64,000 nt of DNA from Aquabacterium sp. OR-4 (lineage in GTDB: Bacteria > Pseudomonadota > Gammaproteobacteria > Burkholderiales > Burkholderiaceae_C), in assembly GCF_025290835.2 (NCBI RefSeq), contig NZ_JAOCQD020000002.1, forward strand, positions 186,001 through 250,000. The letters are read 5' to 3'. A model generated the notes under the pieces. That model made no database searches. It was not told the origin of the DNA and worked only from the letters and a program-made list of their open reading frames with translations. The position numbers and the translations under genes were made by a program. Positions 8,074 to 17,708 of the stretch are shown here, one piece after another (positions within the stretch are counted from its first letter, which is position 1; each line of letters opens with the position of its first letter).

Positions 8074-9248
8074 GGCATGGCCCCGGCCGGCGTGCATGCC
8101 GGCGCCGCGGCGCCGGGCTGGGCGCGGCCGTCAGCGCCCAGGCCGGGCGGCGCGGCGGCAGCGGCCGCCTCGGCATCCCAGGCCGCCAGCCACAGCGCCT
8201 GCTCGGCGGGCGGGCGCAGGCCCACGCGCACCCAGCCGGGCAGTCCGAACGACTGGCAGCAGCGCAGCGCCAGGCCGCGCTGGCGCAGCTGGCGCAGGCC
8301 GGCCATCACGGCCTCGGCCGTGCCGGGCGGGCGGCCCAGCACAAAGGGCGCCGTGCCGGGCGCCAGTGCCCAGCCGCGAGCCTGCAGTGCCGCCACCAGC
8401 GCGGCGCGCCAGGCGGCCAGCGTGGGCCGGCAGCCGGCCAGCCAGGCCTGGGTGGCCGGCTCGCACCAGGCGCCCAGCAGCGCCTCGCCCTCGGCCGACA
8501 GCACCCAGCTGGGCGCCAGCGCCTGCACCTGGGCCCAGGCGCCGGCCAGGCCGCCACCCGGCAGGGCCTCGGCCGGCGCCTGCAGCCAGCCGGCGCGCAC
8601 GCCGGGCAGTCCCAGGGCCTTGTTGGGCGTGTGCACCTGCCAGGCCTGCGCGGCCAGGGCGGCGGGCAGTGCCACGGGCTCGGCGGGCGGGCCCAGGCGC
8701 AGCGCGGCATAGGCCAGGTCGAGGGCCAGCCAGTGCCCGGGGCGCAGCGCCTGCTGCAGGGTCTGCCAGGCCTCGGCCTCGAAGACCGCGCCGCCCGGGT
8801 TGGCCGGATCATTGACCCACAGCAGCGTGCCGGCCTCGGCACCGGCCAGGGCCAGCAGGCTGGCGCGGTCGTGCCAGTGGCGCAGCGGCAGGCCGGCGGC
8901 CTGGGCCGCGGCGGCGTAATCGGCATAACCCGGTTGCGGTGCGGCCACCTGCTGCACGCCGGCCAGGCGCGCCGCCAGCGTGAGCCGAAAGATGCCCTCG
9001 CTGCCGCCGGCGCTGACCGCGATGCGCGCCGGCGCCACGCCCTGGTGCGCGGCCAGGCGCTCGCGCAAGGCGGCGTAGGCCGGATCGGGGTAACGCTGGC
9101 GCGGCGCGGCGCGCACGGCCGCCAGCGCCCCCGGCGCCGGGCCCAGCGGATTGACATTGGTGGACGCATCCACCCGCAGCGGCGGGCCGCCATCGGGGCC
9201 GCCGTGAACGCGGTGCTGCGGCGCCAGCGCGTGGCCTGCGGCACTCAT
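8070..9248 (-). CDS. cobD: Threonine-phosphate decarboxylase-like PLP aminotransferase
   Basis: Fold-type I PLP enzyme of 392 aa. In cobalamin clusters this family (CobD in Salmonella, CobC in Pseudomonas) decarboxylates L-threonine phosphate to aminopropanol phosphate for the corrin side arm. Visible: VDASTNVNPLGPAP near the N-terminus, ISAGGSEGIF-like cofactor loop (VSAGGSEGIFRLTLA), WVNDPANPGG, and HTPNKALGLPGVRAGW with the PLP Lys. The last 30 residues are Ala/Gly/Pro-rich and low complexity. Both ends overlap neighbours by 4 bp (cbiB stop, cobQ start). Confidence 0.88.
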   Translation of the reverse strand: MSAAGHALAPQHRVHGGPDGGPPLRVDASTNVNPLGPAPGALAAVRAAPRQRYPDPAYAALRERLAAHQGVAPARIAVSAGGSEGIFRLTLAARLAGVQQVAAPQPGYADYAAAAQAAGLPLRHWHDRASLLALAGAEAGTLLWVNDPANPGGAVFEAEAWQTLQQALRPGHWLALDLAYAALRLGPPAEPVALPAALAAQAWQVHTPNKALGLPGVRAGWLQAPAEALPGGGLAGAWAQVQALAPSWVLSAEGEALLGAWCEPATQAWLAGCRPTLAAWRAALVAALQARGWALAPGTAPFVLGRPPGTAEAVMAGLRQLRQRGLALRCCQSFGLPGWVRVGLRPPAEQALWLAAWDAEAAAAAAPPGLGADGRAQPGAAAPACTPAGAMP

Positions 9249-10243
9249 CGCAGCCACCCGCTGCCGGCCGCCAGCCCCAAGCCCACAGGCCAGCCATGGC
9301 CCAGCAGCACGCCGCTGCCGGCCAGCACCAGGCCGGCCAGCACAAAGGCCAGCACGGCGGCCCGCCGGCCCAGGGCCAGGGCCTGCCGGGTGTCGGTGGC
9401 CTGCGGCGCGCGGCCGGCGGCGTGCAGGGTGTAGACACCCGGCTTGCCCAGGCGCACATCCAGGCGCAGCGCCATGGCGCCCATCGGCCAGCCGCCATTG
9501 GGCGACGGCGTGCGCGCGGCTTCGCGCCGCAGGGCCGCGGGCGCGATGCCGCGCGCGCCGCCGGCCAGCCACAGCAGCGCGGCGCTCAGGCGCGCCGGCA
9601 GCCAGCCCAGCAGATCGTCGGCGCGCGCCGCGCAGCGGCCGGCCCATTGCCAGCGCGGGCTGCGGTAGCCCCACATGGCGTCCAGCGTGTTCACCGCGCG
9701 CCAGGCCCAGGCCCCGGGCAGGCCGGCCACGGCCAGCCAGAACAGCGGCGCCACCAGCGAATCGTTGAGGTTCTCGGCCAGCGTCTCGATGGCGGTCTCG
9801 CGCACCCCCTCGGCGTCGAGGGCCTGCACCTCGCGGCTGCACAGCCGGGCCAGCCGCGCACGCGCGGCAGTCAGGCCACCATGCGCAAAGGCGGCCTCCA
9901 CCGCAGCCACCTCGTCGTGCAGCATGCGCCAGGCAAAGGCCGGCTTGAGCGCCAGCGCCAGCAGCGGCACGGCGGCCCACGGCGGCAGTTGCCACAGCGC
10001 CCATTGCAGCGCCGCGGCCAGCGCCGCGGCCACCGCCACCACCAGCGCCCAGGCCAGGCCGCCGGCGGCGATGGCCCGGCCCGCCGGTGCCGCCGGCAGG
10101 CGCCGGCCCAGCCAGCCCGCCGCCGTGCCCAGCCAGGCCACCGGATGCCAGGCATTGCGCGGCTCGCCAAAACGCCAGTCCAGCGCCGCGGCCAGCGCCA
10201 CCGCGGCCGCCAGGGCCCATCCCGAGGCAGGCAGGCTCATCAT
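9245..10243 (-). CDS. cbiB: Adenosylcobinamide-phosphate synthase
   Basis: Integral membrane enzyme attaching aminopropanol phosphate to adenosylcobyric acid (CbiB in Salmonella, CobD in Pseudomonas). 332 aa with several hydrophobic segments. Family signatures: LDWRFGEPRNAWHPVAWLG near the N-terminus, ETAIETLAENLNDSLVAPLFW, and AVNTLDAMWGYRSPRW. Two ATGs in a row begin the gene (MMSLPASG). It shares a 4-bp overlap with DUF1636 upstream and with cobD downstream. Confidence 0.94.
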   Translation of the reverse strand: MMSLPASGWALAAAVALAAALDWRFGEPRNAWHPVAWLGTAAGWLGRRLPAAPAGRAIAAGGLAWALVVAVAAALAAALQWALWQLPPWAAVPLLALALKPAFAWRMLHDEVAAVEAAFAHGGLTAARARLARLCSREVQALDAEGVRETAIETLAENLNDSLVAPLFWLAVAGLPGAWAWRAVNTLDAMWGYRSPRWQWAGRCAARADDLLGWLPARLSAALLWLAGGARGIAPAALRREAARTPSPNGGWPMGAMALRLDVRLGKPGVYTLHAAGRAPQATDTRQALALGRRAAVLAFVLAGLVLAGSGVLLGHGWPVGLGLAAGSGWLR

Positions 10244-10635
10244 TCGTCCAGCGGCACCAGACGCGCCAGCAGGCCGCGCTTCAGGCGCTCGGGGCGCTGG
10301 CCCCAGGGCAGCAGGCCATCGGCCGCGGCCTGGTGCTGGGCGGCCACGGCCAGCAGCTGCGATGCGCTCTGGTCATCGGGCGGCAGATCACCGAACAGGT
10401 AGGTGAGCTTGCCGCGCGCCTGCAGCGCCGCCGTGCAGCCGCGCCCGCAGGCCGCCAGGCAGGCGATGCCGCGCAGGCGCAGCGCCGGCTGGGCTTGATC
10501 CATCAGCGCCACCTGCACGGCCTCGTGCAGCAGCTGGCCGGCGGCGTCGCCCTCGCGCGGCCAGTCGGCCGGGCGGCAGGTGGTGCAGACCAGCAGTTCG
10601 GTGGGGGCGGGGGTCGGGGTGTCGGGCAAGGTCAT
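10240..10635 (-). CDS. DUF1636 metal-binding protein
   Basis: Small soluble protein of 131 aa belonging to the DUF1636 family. It has CTTC near the N-terminus (LLVCTTCR), then CLAACGRGCT, a KLTYLFGDLPPDDQS segment and a DGLLPWGQRPERLKRGL tail, all matching the family pattern. The four or five cysteines look like a 2Fe-2S or Co/Zn site of the thioredoxin-like ferredoxin kind (inference). It sits between the chelatase VWA subunit and cbiB with 4-bp overlaps on both sides, so a role in cobalt delivery or in chelatase function is plausible but unproven. Confidence 0.82.
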   Translation of the reverse strand: MTLPDTPTPAPTELLVCTTCRPADWPREGDAAGQLLHEAVQVALMDQAQPALRLRGIACLAACGRGCTAALQARGKLTYLFGDLPPDDQSASQLLAVAAQHQAAADGLLPWGQRPERLKRGLLARLVPLDE

Positions 10636-11408
10636 GGCGCGGCAACAGGGAATGGAGCGGGAACAGGGCCGGAACCGGTGGCGCCGGACGCCGCCGCGCC
10701 GGAACCGGTAGTGCCGGTCGCCGCGCCGGCGTGCAGCCAGCTGGCGCCCCAGTGGGCCACCCAGGCGGCGGCCTGGCCGGTCGGCGCCCAGGGGTCGTCG
10801 AAATCCACCACGCTGAGCAGGCGGCCGGGGGGCCGCGGCGGCAGCGCCGGGCCATCGGCGCCGCCGTCGCTCAGCAGCCAGGTGTGGCTGGGAACCTGCG
10901 CCGGGCCGGCACACAGCGTGGCAGCCAGCTGCAGCGCCTGGGCCAGCGGTGTGCCACCGCCACCACCCAGCGGGCGCACGGCCACCGCCATGGCGCGGCG
11001 CGCCGCCTGGGGGGCCAGCAGGCACTCGGCGCCCTGCCCGCCAAAACGGATCAGCGCCAGCCGATCGCCACGGCGCGTGGCCTGGGCCATCAGCCGCAAC
11101 ACCCAGCCCTTGGCCAGGGCCAGACGGCCTTGGCGGTGCATCGAGCCCGAGCAGTCCAGCAAGATCAGCTGCAGCCGGGGCGGCCTCGGTGGCGTGCGGC
11201 GCCAGCGCCAGTGCGCGGGCTGCAGCCGGGCCTGGCCCTTGGCATACAGCGTGGCCGGCCAATCGATGCCCGCCAGGGCGCCCTGCCCGCTGCCGCTTGG
11301 CCACCGGGCAGGCGGCGGCGCGCCGGGGCCGGGCAAGGCCAGGGGGGCCGGCCACCGCCGCGCCAACGGCCCGGACCCCTGGCCCGGATCGGCACGGCGG
11401 TGGCTCAT
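10632..11408 (-). CDS. VWA-domain chelatase motor subunit (ChlD/BchD-like, short)
   Basis: 258-aa protein with a von Willebrand A domain. The metal-dependent adhesion site reads DCSGSM in LQLILLDCSGSMHRQG, with GGGGTPLAQALQLA and LLSDGGADG further on. It lacks the AAA-like domain of full BchD, so it is a short ChlD form. The C-terminal 30 residues are Ala/Gly/Thr-rich low complexity. It overlaps the ATPase subunit upstream by 4 bp. With that ATPase it probably replaces CobS/CobT as the motor for CobN (inference from operon position and family). Confidence 0.83.
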   Translation of the reverse strand: MSHRRADPGQGSGPLARRWPAPLALPGPGAPPPARWPSGSGQGALAGIDWPATLYAKGQARLQPAHWRWRRTPPRPPRLQLILLDCSGSMHRQGRLALAKGWVLRLMAQATRRGDRLALIRFGGQGAECLLAPQAARRAMAVAVRPLGGGGGTPLAQALQLAATLCAGPAQVPSHTWLLSDGGADGPALPPRPPGRLLSVVDFDDPWAPTGQAAAWVAHWGASWLHAGAATGTTGSGAAASGATGSGPVPAPFPVAAP

Positions 11409-12658
11409 GCTTTTGGGCCGGCGGTGCCCGCGGCCAGCAGACGGCCCAGCGGGCCCGGATCGGCCAGGCCGGTGGCGCGCGGCGGCATGGCGCCCCAATG
11501 GGCGTCGCTGGAGGCCACGCCCGCCGCGCCGGGCCACGCTTGCGGCGGCCTGCCCTGGACCGCGCCCGACGCGGCGGCGGATGCCGGTGCCGATGCGGCG
11601 GCTGATCCAGCCGCAGATCCAGCCGCTGCTGATGCCGCCGCTGAGCCCGCCGCTGCACCGGGTGCCGGCGATGGCGCTGCACCTGATGTCGCCGCCGACG
11701 CGGGGCCTGGCGAGCCCGCAGCGCCTGGCGGGTGCGCGCCGGCTGCCGGTGGCGCGCTGGCGGGCAGCGGCGCCGCGCCCTCGCCACGCCGGTGCGCCAG
11801 GGCCAGGGCGGCCACGGCGTCCACGTCCTGCACGCTCACGCTGGCGCACTGCTGCAACGCGGCCCGTGCGCGGGCGGCACGCAGCATCACCAGATCGGCG
11901 CGCAGACCATCCACCTGCGCCGCATGGGCCAGCCGGGTGGCGTGCTGCAGCACCTCGGCCGGCCAGGCCAGCGTGGGCAGGCGCTGGCGTGCCGCTGCCA
12001 CGGCGCTGGCCAGCTGGTGCTGGGCGGCGGCGTGCTGCGCCTGGGCAGCCGCCGGGTCGGCCTCGTAGCTCAGGCGGGCCTGCACGATGGCCAGGCGCGC
12101 CGCCGCGTCCGCCGGGTTGGCCAGGTGCACCGCCAGGCCAAACCGGTCGAGCAGTTGCGGGCGCAACGCGCCTTCCTCGGGGTTCATCGTGCCCACCAGC
12201 ACCAGGCGCGAGGCATGGCGCTGCGACAGCCCGTCGCGCTCGACCGTGTGCACGCCGCTGGCGGCGGCGTCGAGCAGCGCGTCCACCAGCGCATCGGGCA
12301 GCAGGTTGACCTCGTCGACGTACAGCACGCCGCCATCGGCACGCGCCAGCAGACCGGGGCGAAAGCGCAGCCGGTTCTCGCGCAGGGCCTCGTCGACATC
12401 CAGCGTGCCCACCAGCTGCTCCAGCGTGGCGGCCAGCGGCAGCTCGACAAAGGGCGCCGCCCGCCCCGGCGCGGGCCCGGGCAGCAGCGGCGCCAGCGCG
12501 CGCGCGGCGGTGCTCTTGGCGGTGCCGCGCGGCCCGCTGATCAGCACGCCGCCAATGGCCGGATCCACCGCCGCCAGCAGCAGCGCCTGCTGCAGCGCGG
12601 CCTGGCCCACCAGGGCGGTGAACGGATAGCCCGCGGCCGGGGCGGTGTCGTGGTTCAA
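11405..12658 (-). CDS. AAA ATPase chelatase subunit (ChlI/BchI-like)
   Basis: 417-aa AAA+ ATPase of the Mg/Co-chelatase I family. The Walker A loop is GPRGTAKSTAARAL, Walker B is VLYVDEVNLLPD, and the sensor region is LVLVGTMNPEEGALRPQLLDRFGL, the classical ChlI/BchI block. After about residue 300 it becomes Ala/Pro/Gly-rich, with short AAASAPASAAASG-like repeats forming a long disordered linker. It starts 4 bp inside the end of cobN. It most likely powers cobalt insertion by CobN. Confidence 0.87.
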   Translation of the reverse strand: MNHDTAPAAGYPFTALVGQAALQQALLLAAVDPAIGGVLISGPRGTAKSTAARALAPLLPGPAPGRAAPFVELPLAATLEQLVGTLDVDEALRENRLRFRPGLLARADGGVLYVDEVNLLPDALVDALLDAAASGVHTVERDGLSQRHASRLVLVGTMNPEEGALRPQLLDRFGLAVHLANPADAAARLAIVQARLSYEADPAAAQAQHAAAQHQLASAVAAARQRLPTLAWPAEVLQHATRLAHAAQVDGLRADLVMLRAARARAALQQCASVSVQDVDAVAALALAHRRGEGAAPLPASAPPAAGAHPPGAAGSPGPASAATSGAAPSPAPGAAAGSAAASAAAGSAAGSAAASAPASAAASGAVQGRPPQAWPGAAGVASSDAHWGAMPPRATGLADPGPLGRLLAAGTAGPKA

Positions 12659-15600
12659 GAAGCCTCCAGGGTGTTCTCCAGCGCCTGCAGATGCGCGCGC
12701 AGCCGCTCACGGTGCGTGCCAGGTTCGCGCCACAGGCCGCGCTGCATGGCCTCGAGCAGGCGCTCGCCCACGCTGCGCAGGGCCAGCGGGTTGTGGCGTG
12801 TGAGGAATTGGCGCGTCTCGTCCTCGTACACATAGGCCTCGGCCAGCAGCGCGTACTGGTGGTCGTCCACCAGGCCGGTGGTGGCCGAGAAGGCGAACAG
12901 GTAGTCGACCGTGGCCGCGATCTCGAAAGCGCCCTTGTAGCCATGGCGGCGCACACCCGCCAGCCACTTGGGGTTGACGGCGCGGGCGCGCAGCACGCGG
13001 GCGATCTCCTCGCGCAGCGGGCGCACGCGCGGCGCACCGGGGGTGCTCATGTCGCCGTGATAAAGCGCGGGCGCACGGCCCGAGAGCTGCGCCACCGCAG
13101 CGGCCATGCCGCCCTGGAACTGGTAGTAGTCGTCCGAGTCGAGGATGTCGTGCTCGCGGTTGTCCTGGTTGTGCAGCACGGTGTCCAGGCCGGCCATGCG
13201 CTGGGCCAGCGCCGGCGCGGCGCCCAGGCCGTGGCCGTCCAGCCCGTAGGCGTAGGCGCCGGCGCGCAGCCAGGCCTGCGCCAGATCGCCCTGGCCTTGC
13301 CAGCGCCGGCTGGCGATCAGCTCCTGCAGGCCGGCGCCATAGCCGCCCAGGCGCGGCCCGAACACGCGCCACTGCGCCTGGCGCAGCGCCTGGTCGGCGT
13401 CCATGCCGGCCGCCTGCCCGGCGGCGGCCTCGGCCCGCACCCGCGCGCGCACCGGGTTGTCGTGGTCGCCCTCGTCGGCCTCGCTCACCGCCACCACCGC
13501 ACGCACCGCGGCATCGAACAGATCCACCAGATTGGGAAAGGCATCGCGGAAGAAGCCCGAGATGCGCAGCGTGACATCCACCCGCGCCCGGCCCAGCACG
13601 GCCACCGGCAGCAGCTCGACATCCACCACGCGGCCGCTGCCCTCGGCCCAGCGCGGGCGCACGCCCAGCAGGGCCAGGGCCTGGGCCAGGTCTTCGCCGC
13701 CGGTGCGCATGGTGCTGGTGCCCCACACCGACAGGCCCACGCAGGCGGGCGGACGGCCGTGGTCCTGCAGATGGCCCTCGATCAGGCGCTGCGCCGCGGC
13801 CAGGCCCATGGCCCAGGCGGTGGGCGTGGGCACGGCGCGCGTGTCCACGGCGTAGAAGTTGCGGCCCGTGGGCAGCACGTCGGGCCGCCCGCGCGACGGC
13901 GCCCCGCTGGGCCCGGGCGGCACGAAGCGGCCGTCCAGCCCGGCCAGCAGTTGCGTCAGCTCTTGTGCGCCGCAGGCGTCGAGCGTGGGCGCCAGCGTGT
14001 CGTGCAAGGCCTGCAGCACCGCTGCGCTGGCCGGCCAGGCCGCGGCATCGGGTGCCGTGGCCGGCCCACCGCCCGGCGTGCCGACATGGCGCTCGATGAG
14101 CTGCGCGGCCAGCAGCTCGAGCCGCTCGCGCAGGTGGCCGCAGTGGCGCCAGGGCGCGTCGTCCAGCGCCAGCAAGGCGGCCGGCCGCGGACCCTGCCAG
14201 GGCGTGGCCCAGTCGGGCGCCAGCGGATCGAAGCCCTGCACGCCGAGCACGCCCAGATCGTCGGCCAGCGCGCGCAGCAGGCTGCGTGCGCCCGGCCCGC
14301 TGCCGCGGTCAAAGCGTGCCAGGGCGCGCAGCGTGTCCAGGCGCTGGCGGCCCTGCGGCGACTGGCCGAAGATGTGCAGGCCGTCGCGGATCTGGTTCTC
14401 CTTGATCTCGCACAGGTAGGCGTCCAGGCGGCTGAGCAGCGCCGCGCGCGCGGCCTCGTCGGCCGGCGCCTCGAAGCCCAGCTCGCGGTGCAGGCCGTTG
14501 TGCAGCACCTGGTCCAGCAGCTGGCCGCGCAGGCGCTGCGCGCGGCGGGGGTCGAGCGACAAGGCCTCGCAATACTCGTCCATGCTGCGCTCGAGCTGCA
14601 GCAGCGGGCCATAGCTCTCGGCGCGGGTCAGCGCCGGCATCAGGTGGTCGATGATCACCGCCTGGCTGCGGCGCTTGGCCTGGCAGCCCTCGCCCGGATC
14701 GTTGACGATGAACGGGTACAGGTGCGGCAAGGGCCCCAGCACGATGTCGGGCCAGCAGGCCGGGCCCAGCGCCACGCTCTTGCCCGGCAGCCATTCGAGG
14801 TTGCCGTGTTTGCCCACATGCACCAGCGCATCCACCGCGAAGCCCTGGCGCAGCCACAGGTAGAAGGCCAGGTAGGCATGCGGCGGCACCAGATCGGCGT
14901 CGTGGTAGCGCACCAGCTGGTCGATGTCGCGCCCGCGCGCCGGCTGGATGCCCACGAACACCTGGCCCAGACGCAGCCCCGCGATCATGAAGCGGCCCTG
15001 GCGCAGCATCGGGTCGGCCTCGGGCGGGCCCCACAGCCGGTTGACCGCCTCGCGGCTGGCCTCGGGCAGGCGGGCAAAGGCCGCCTGGTAGTCGGCCAGG
15101 GCCAGGCTTTGCCAGGCCGGGCGCGCATCGTTGGCATGCAGGTCGTTGGTGATGCCCTGGCACAGCTGCTGCATCAGCGCCTGGCTGTCGGCCGGCAAGG
15201 CGCCGGTGGCATAACCGGCCTGCTGCAGCGCCTGCAGGATGGCCAGCGTGGCCGCCGGCGTGTCCAGGCCCACGCCGTTGGCCAGGCGCGCGTCGTCGTT
15301 GGGGTAGTTGGCCAGCACCAGGGCCAGGCGCCGCTGCGCCGGCGGGCGGCGGCGCAGCACGCACCAGCGCCGCGCCAGCTCGGCCACCCACGCAATGCGC
15401 TCGGGCTGCGGCTCGTAGCGCACCAGATCGATCTGCGCACGCGCGCAGTGCGCCACCGCGGCCTTGAAGCTGATGGCCCGCGTGGCGATGCGCCCGTCCA
15501 CCTCGGGCAGCACCATCTGCATGGCCAGGTCGCGCGGCTGCAGGCCGTGCGCATCGTCCTGCCACTGCGCCAGCTCGCAGCCGGCCACCACCAGCTGCAG

Positions 15601-16461
15601 CACCGGCGCGTCACCGGCCAGCGCCTCGGCCGCCGCGCCACCCGGCGTGGCCAGCGCAAAGGCGGTGGCATTGAGCACGATGTCCACGCGCTGCGTGGCG
15701 GCCAGCGCACGCAGCGTGGCCAGGCTGGCGGGGTTCTTCAGGCTGTCCACGGCCAGTGCCAGCACGGCCAGCCCGGCGGCCTGCAAGGCCTGCAGCAGCA
15801 CATCGAACGCGGCGGTGTTGCCGGCCTGCAGGTGCGCGCGGTAGAACACCAGCAAGGCCACCGGCGCACCCGGTGGCCCGGCTGCCGGCACGGCCTGCGC
15901 CTGCCCTGCCGGCCAGTAGCGCAGCGCCGGCGGCAGCGGCGGCGGCAGCTCGGGTCGCGGCCCACGGCCGAAGGCGGCCTGGCCGATGAGCGCAAAGAAG
16001 GCCTCGGCATGCGCTGTGCCGCCATCGCGCAGGCAGCGCCACAGCCAGCGCGCATCGTCGGCGGCGGCGGTGCCGCGCAGCAGCAGCTGCGCATCCTCGC
16101 CAAAGTCACCCGAGAACAAGGCCAGCCACTGGCCCCGGCGGCGCGCCAGCGCGCTGGCCTGGGCCACCAGGTAGGCCCAGTCGGCCGGGCTGCCCAGGTG
16201 GTCGATCACCACCACGCGGGCATGGCGCAGCACATCGTCCAGGTACAGGTCGACCGAGGCGTTCTGGCGCAGCCACATCAGGTTGGCCAGGCACACGCTG
16301 GGGTAATCGGCCGGCAGGCGCTCCACCGCCGCGGCCAGCAGGGCCAGCGTGGTGTCGGCGGCACTCAGCACCACCACCTCGGCCGGCGTTTGCGCCACGC
16401 GCAGCACGCCGCGCCCGTCGTCGTCGACGTAGCCGGCCGGCCGGGCGTTGAGCAGGTGCAT
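12655..16461 (-). CDS. cobN: Cobaltochelatase large subunit
   Basis: 1268-aa CobN/BchH-family subunit that binds hydrogenobyrinic acid a,c-diamide and inserts Co2+ with an ATPase motor. Family-typical blocks include MHLLNARPAGYVDDDG at the N-terminus, RDIDQLVRYHDADLVPPHAYLAFY, HVGKHGNLEWLPGKSVALG (substrate-binding His region), GLSVWGTSTMRTGGEDLAQAL, and the C-terminal NPKWLAGVRRHGYKGAFEIAA followed by a YLFAFSATTGLVDDHQY segment. Length is normal and no frameshift is visible. It lies 51 bp after cobW and is followed directly by the ChlI- and ChlD-like genes. Confidence 0.96.
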   Translation of the reverse strand: MHLLNARPAGYVDDDGRGVLRVAQTPAEVVVLSAADTTLALLAAAVERLPADYPSVCLANLMWLRQNASVDLYLDDVLRHARVVVIDHLGSPADWAYLVAQASALARRRGQWLALFSGDFGEDAQLLLRGTAAADDARWLWRCLRDGGTAHAEAFFALIGQAAFGRGPRPELPPPLPPALRYWPAGQAQAVPAAGPPGAPVALLVFYRAHLQAGNTAAFDVLLQALQAAGLAVLALAVDSLKNPASLATLRALAATQRVDIVLNATAFALATPGGAAAEALAGDAPVLQLVVAGCELAQWQDDAHGLQPRDLAMQMVLPEVDGRIATRAISFKAAVAHCARAQIDLVRYEPQPERIAWVAELARRWCVLRRRPPAQRRLALVLANYPNDDARLANGVGLDTPAATLAILQALQQAGYATGALPADSQALMQQLCQGITNDLHANDARPAWQSLALADYQAAFARLPEASREAVNRLWGPPEADPMLRQGRFMIAGLRLGQVFVGIQPARGRDIDQLVRYHDADLVPPHAYLAFYLWLRQGFAVDALVHVGKHGNLEWLPGKSVALGPACWPDIVLGPLPHLYPFIVNDPGEGCQAKRRSQAVIIDHLMPALTRAESYGPLLQLERSMDEYCEALSLDPRRAQRLRGQLLDQVLHNGLHRELGFEAPADEAARAALLSRLDAYLCEIKENQIRDGLHIFGQSPQGRQRLDTLRALARFDRGSGPGARSLLRALADDLGVLGVQGFDPLAPDWATPWQGPRPAALLALDDAPWRHCGHLRERLELLAAQLIERHVGTPGGGPATAPDAAAWPASAAVLQALHDTLAPTLDACGAQELTQLLAGLDGRFVPPGPSGAPSRGRPDVLPTGRNFYAVDTRAVPTPTAWAMGLAAAQRLIEGHLQDHGRPPACVGLSVWGTSTMRTGGEDLAQALALLGVRPRWAEGSGRVVDVELLPVAVLGRARVDVTLRISGFFRDAFPNLVDLFDAAVRAVVAVSEADEGDHDNPVRARVRAEAAAGQAAGMDADQALRQAQWRVFGPRLGGYGAGLQELIASRRWQGQGDLAQAWLRAGAYAYGLDGHGLGAAPALAQRMAGLDTVLHNQDNREHDILDSDDYYQFQGGMAAAVAQLSGRAPALYHGDMSTPGAPRVRPLREEIARVLRARAVNPKWLAGVRRHGYKGAFEIAATVDYLFAFSATTGLVDDHQYALLAEAYVYEDETRQFLTRHNPLALRSVGERLLEAMQRGLWREPGTHRERLRAHLQALENTLEAS

Positions 16462-16512
16462 GGCGGGGTGTGGCGGGTGTGGCGGGTACGGGCGGCGGTC
16501 GCTGGCTGGCGG

Positions 16513-17652
16513 TCAGGCCCGGGGCCTGGCCGCCTGGCCCGCGGGGGAGCCCGGGTGCGCCGCGGCATCACCGGCCGCACCGCCGGCCGCATCGCCGGCC
16601 GCATCGGCAGCCGCCAGTTCGGCCGCCAGCTCGGTTGCCAGCCGCGTGGCATCCAGCCCGGCGCCGATCAGCACCAGCTGGCTGAGGCGCGGCTCGTCGG
16701 CGCGCCAGGGGCGGTCGAACTGCGCGTCAAAACGCCGGCCGGCACCCTGCACCACCCAGCGCATGGCCGCACCGGGCAAGGCCACGAAGCCCTTCACGCG
16801 GTAGATGTCGTGGCGCGCCACCAGCGCCTGCAAGGCGGCCAGCAGCGGCTCGCGTGCGCTGACCTCGGGCCGCAGCACCACCGAGTCAAAGTCGTCGTGG
16901 TCATGGTCGTCCTCGTCGTCGTGGTGGGTACGGCGGCGGTCGATCAGGTCTTCGGTGGCATGGCCCAGGCCCAGCAGCAGGCTGGGTGACAGGCGCCCAT
17001 GCTGGGCCTGCAGCAGCTTGACGCCGGCCGGCGCCTCGGCCTGCACCAGGGCCTGCACGGTCAGCAAGGCCCCGGCCGGCAGCGCATCGGTCTTGTTCAG
17101 CACCACCAGGTCGGCGGCGGCCAGCTGGTCGGCAAACAGTTCGGCCAGCGGCGACTCATGGTCGAGCTGCTCGTCGGCCAGGCGCTGGGCGGCCACGGCC
17201 TGCGGGTCGTCGGCAAAGCGGCCTTCGGCCACGGCGGGGGCGTCCACCACGGTGATCACCGCGTCCACCGTGAAGGCGTGGCGCAGCGCCGGCCATTGAA
17301 AGGCCTGCACCAGCGGCTTGGGCAGGGCCAGGCCGCTGGTCTCGATCACCAGGTGATCAATCTCGCCGCGGCGCTCGGCCAGTTGCGCCATCACCGGCGC
17401 GAACTCCTCCTGCACGGTGCAGCACAGGCAGCCGTTGGCCAGCTCGATCAGGCGCCCGTCGGGCTGGCCTTGTTCGTCGCAGCCGATGCCGCAGCCGCGC
17501 AGCAGTTCACCGTCGATGCCCAGCGCACCGAACTCGTTGACGATGACCGCGATGCGCCGACCCTCGGCGTGCGTGAGCAGATGGCGCAGCAGCGTGGTTT
17601 TGCCGGCGCCGAGAAAGCCGGTGACGATGGTGGCGGGAATCTTGTGCAGCAT
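16513..17652 (-). CDS. cobW: CobW-type GTPase metallochaperone
   Basis: 379-aa G3E-family GTPase. Walker [16 protein letters not shown], the metal-binding CLCC motif in [25 protein letters not shown], and NKTD for guanine recognition are all present. Between the GTPase and C-terminal domains is a metal-binding-looking [14 protein letters not shown] stretch. The C-terminal CobW_C domain is followed by an Ala/Gly-rich tail ([15 protein letters not shown]). Directly upstream of cobN, it is expected to deliver Co2+ for chelation (known proposal for CobW). Start [15 protein letters not shown] is the usual one. Confidence 0.94.
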   Translation of the reverse strand: MLHKIPATIVTGFLGAGKTTLLRHLLTHAEGRRIAVIVNEFGALGIDGELLRGCGIGCDEQGQPDGRLIELANGCLCCTVQEEFAPVMAQLAERRGEIDHLVIETSGLALPKPLVQAFQWPALRHAFTVDAVITVVDAPAVAEGRFADDPQAVAAQRLADEQLDHESPLAELFADQLAAADLVVLNKTDALPAGALLTVQALVQAEAPAGVKLLQAQHGRLSPSLLLGLGHATEDLIDRRRTHHDDEDDHDHDDFDSVVLRPEVSAREPLLAALQALVARHDIYRVKGFVALPGAAMRWVVQGAGRRFDAQFDRPWRADEPRLSQLVLIGAGLDATRLATELAAELAAADAAGDAAGGAAGDAAAHPGSPAGQAARPRA

Positions 17653-17708
17653 GGTGGCGTGGACAGGTTGGCGCCGCGGCGCGTGGATGGGCGGTGCAGG
17701 CGCCGGCT

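Noticed and set aside
12691..16989. Very long + strand open frame (1432 codons) opposite cobN and cobW
   Set aside because: Repetitive Arg/Gln/His/Gly composition with no domain; it is the antisense shadow of GC-rich coding DNA.
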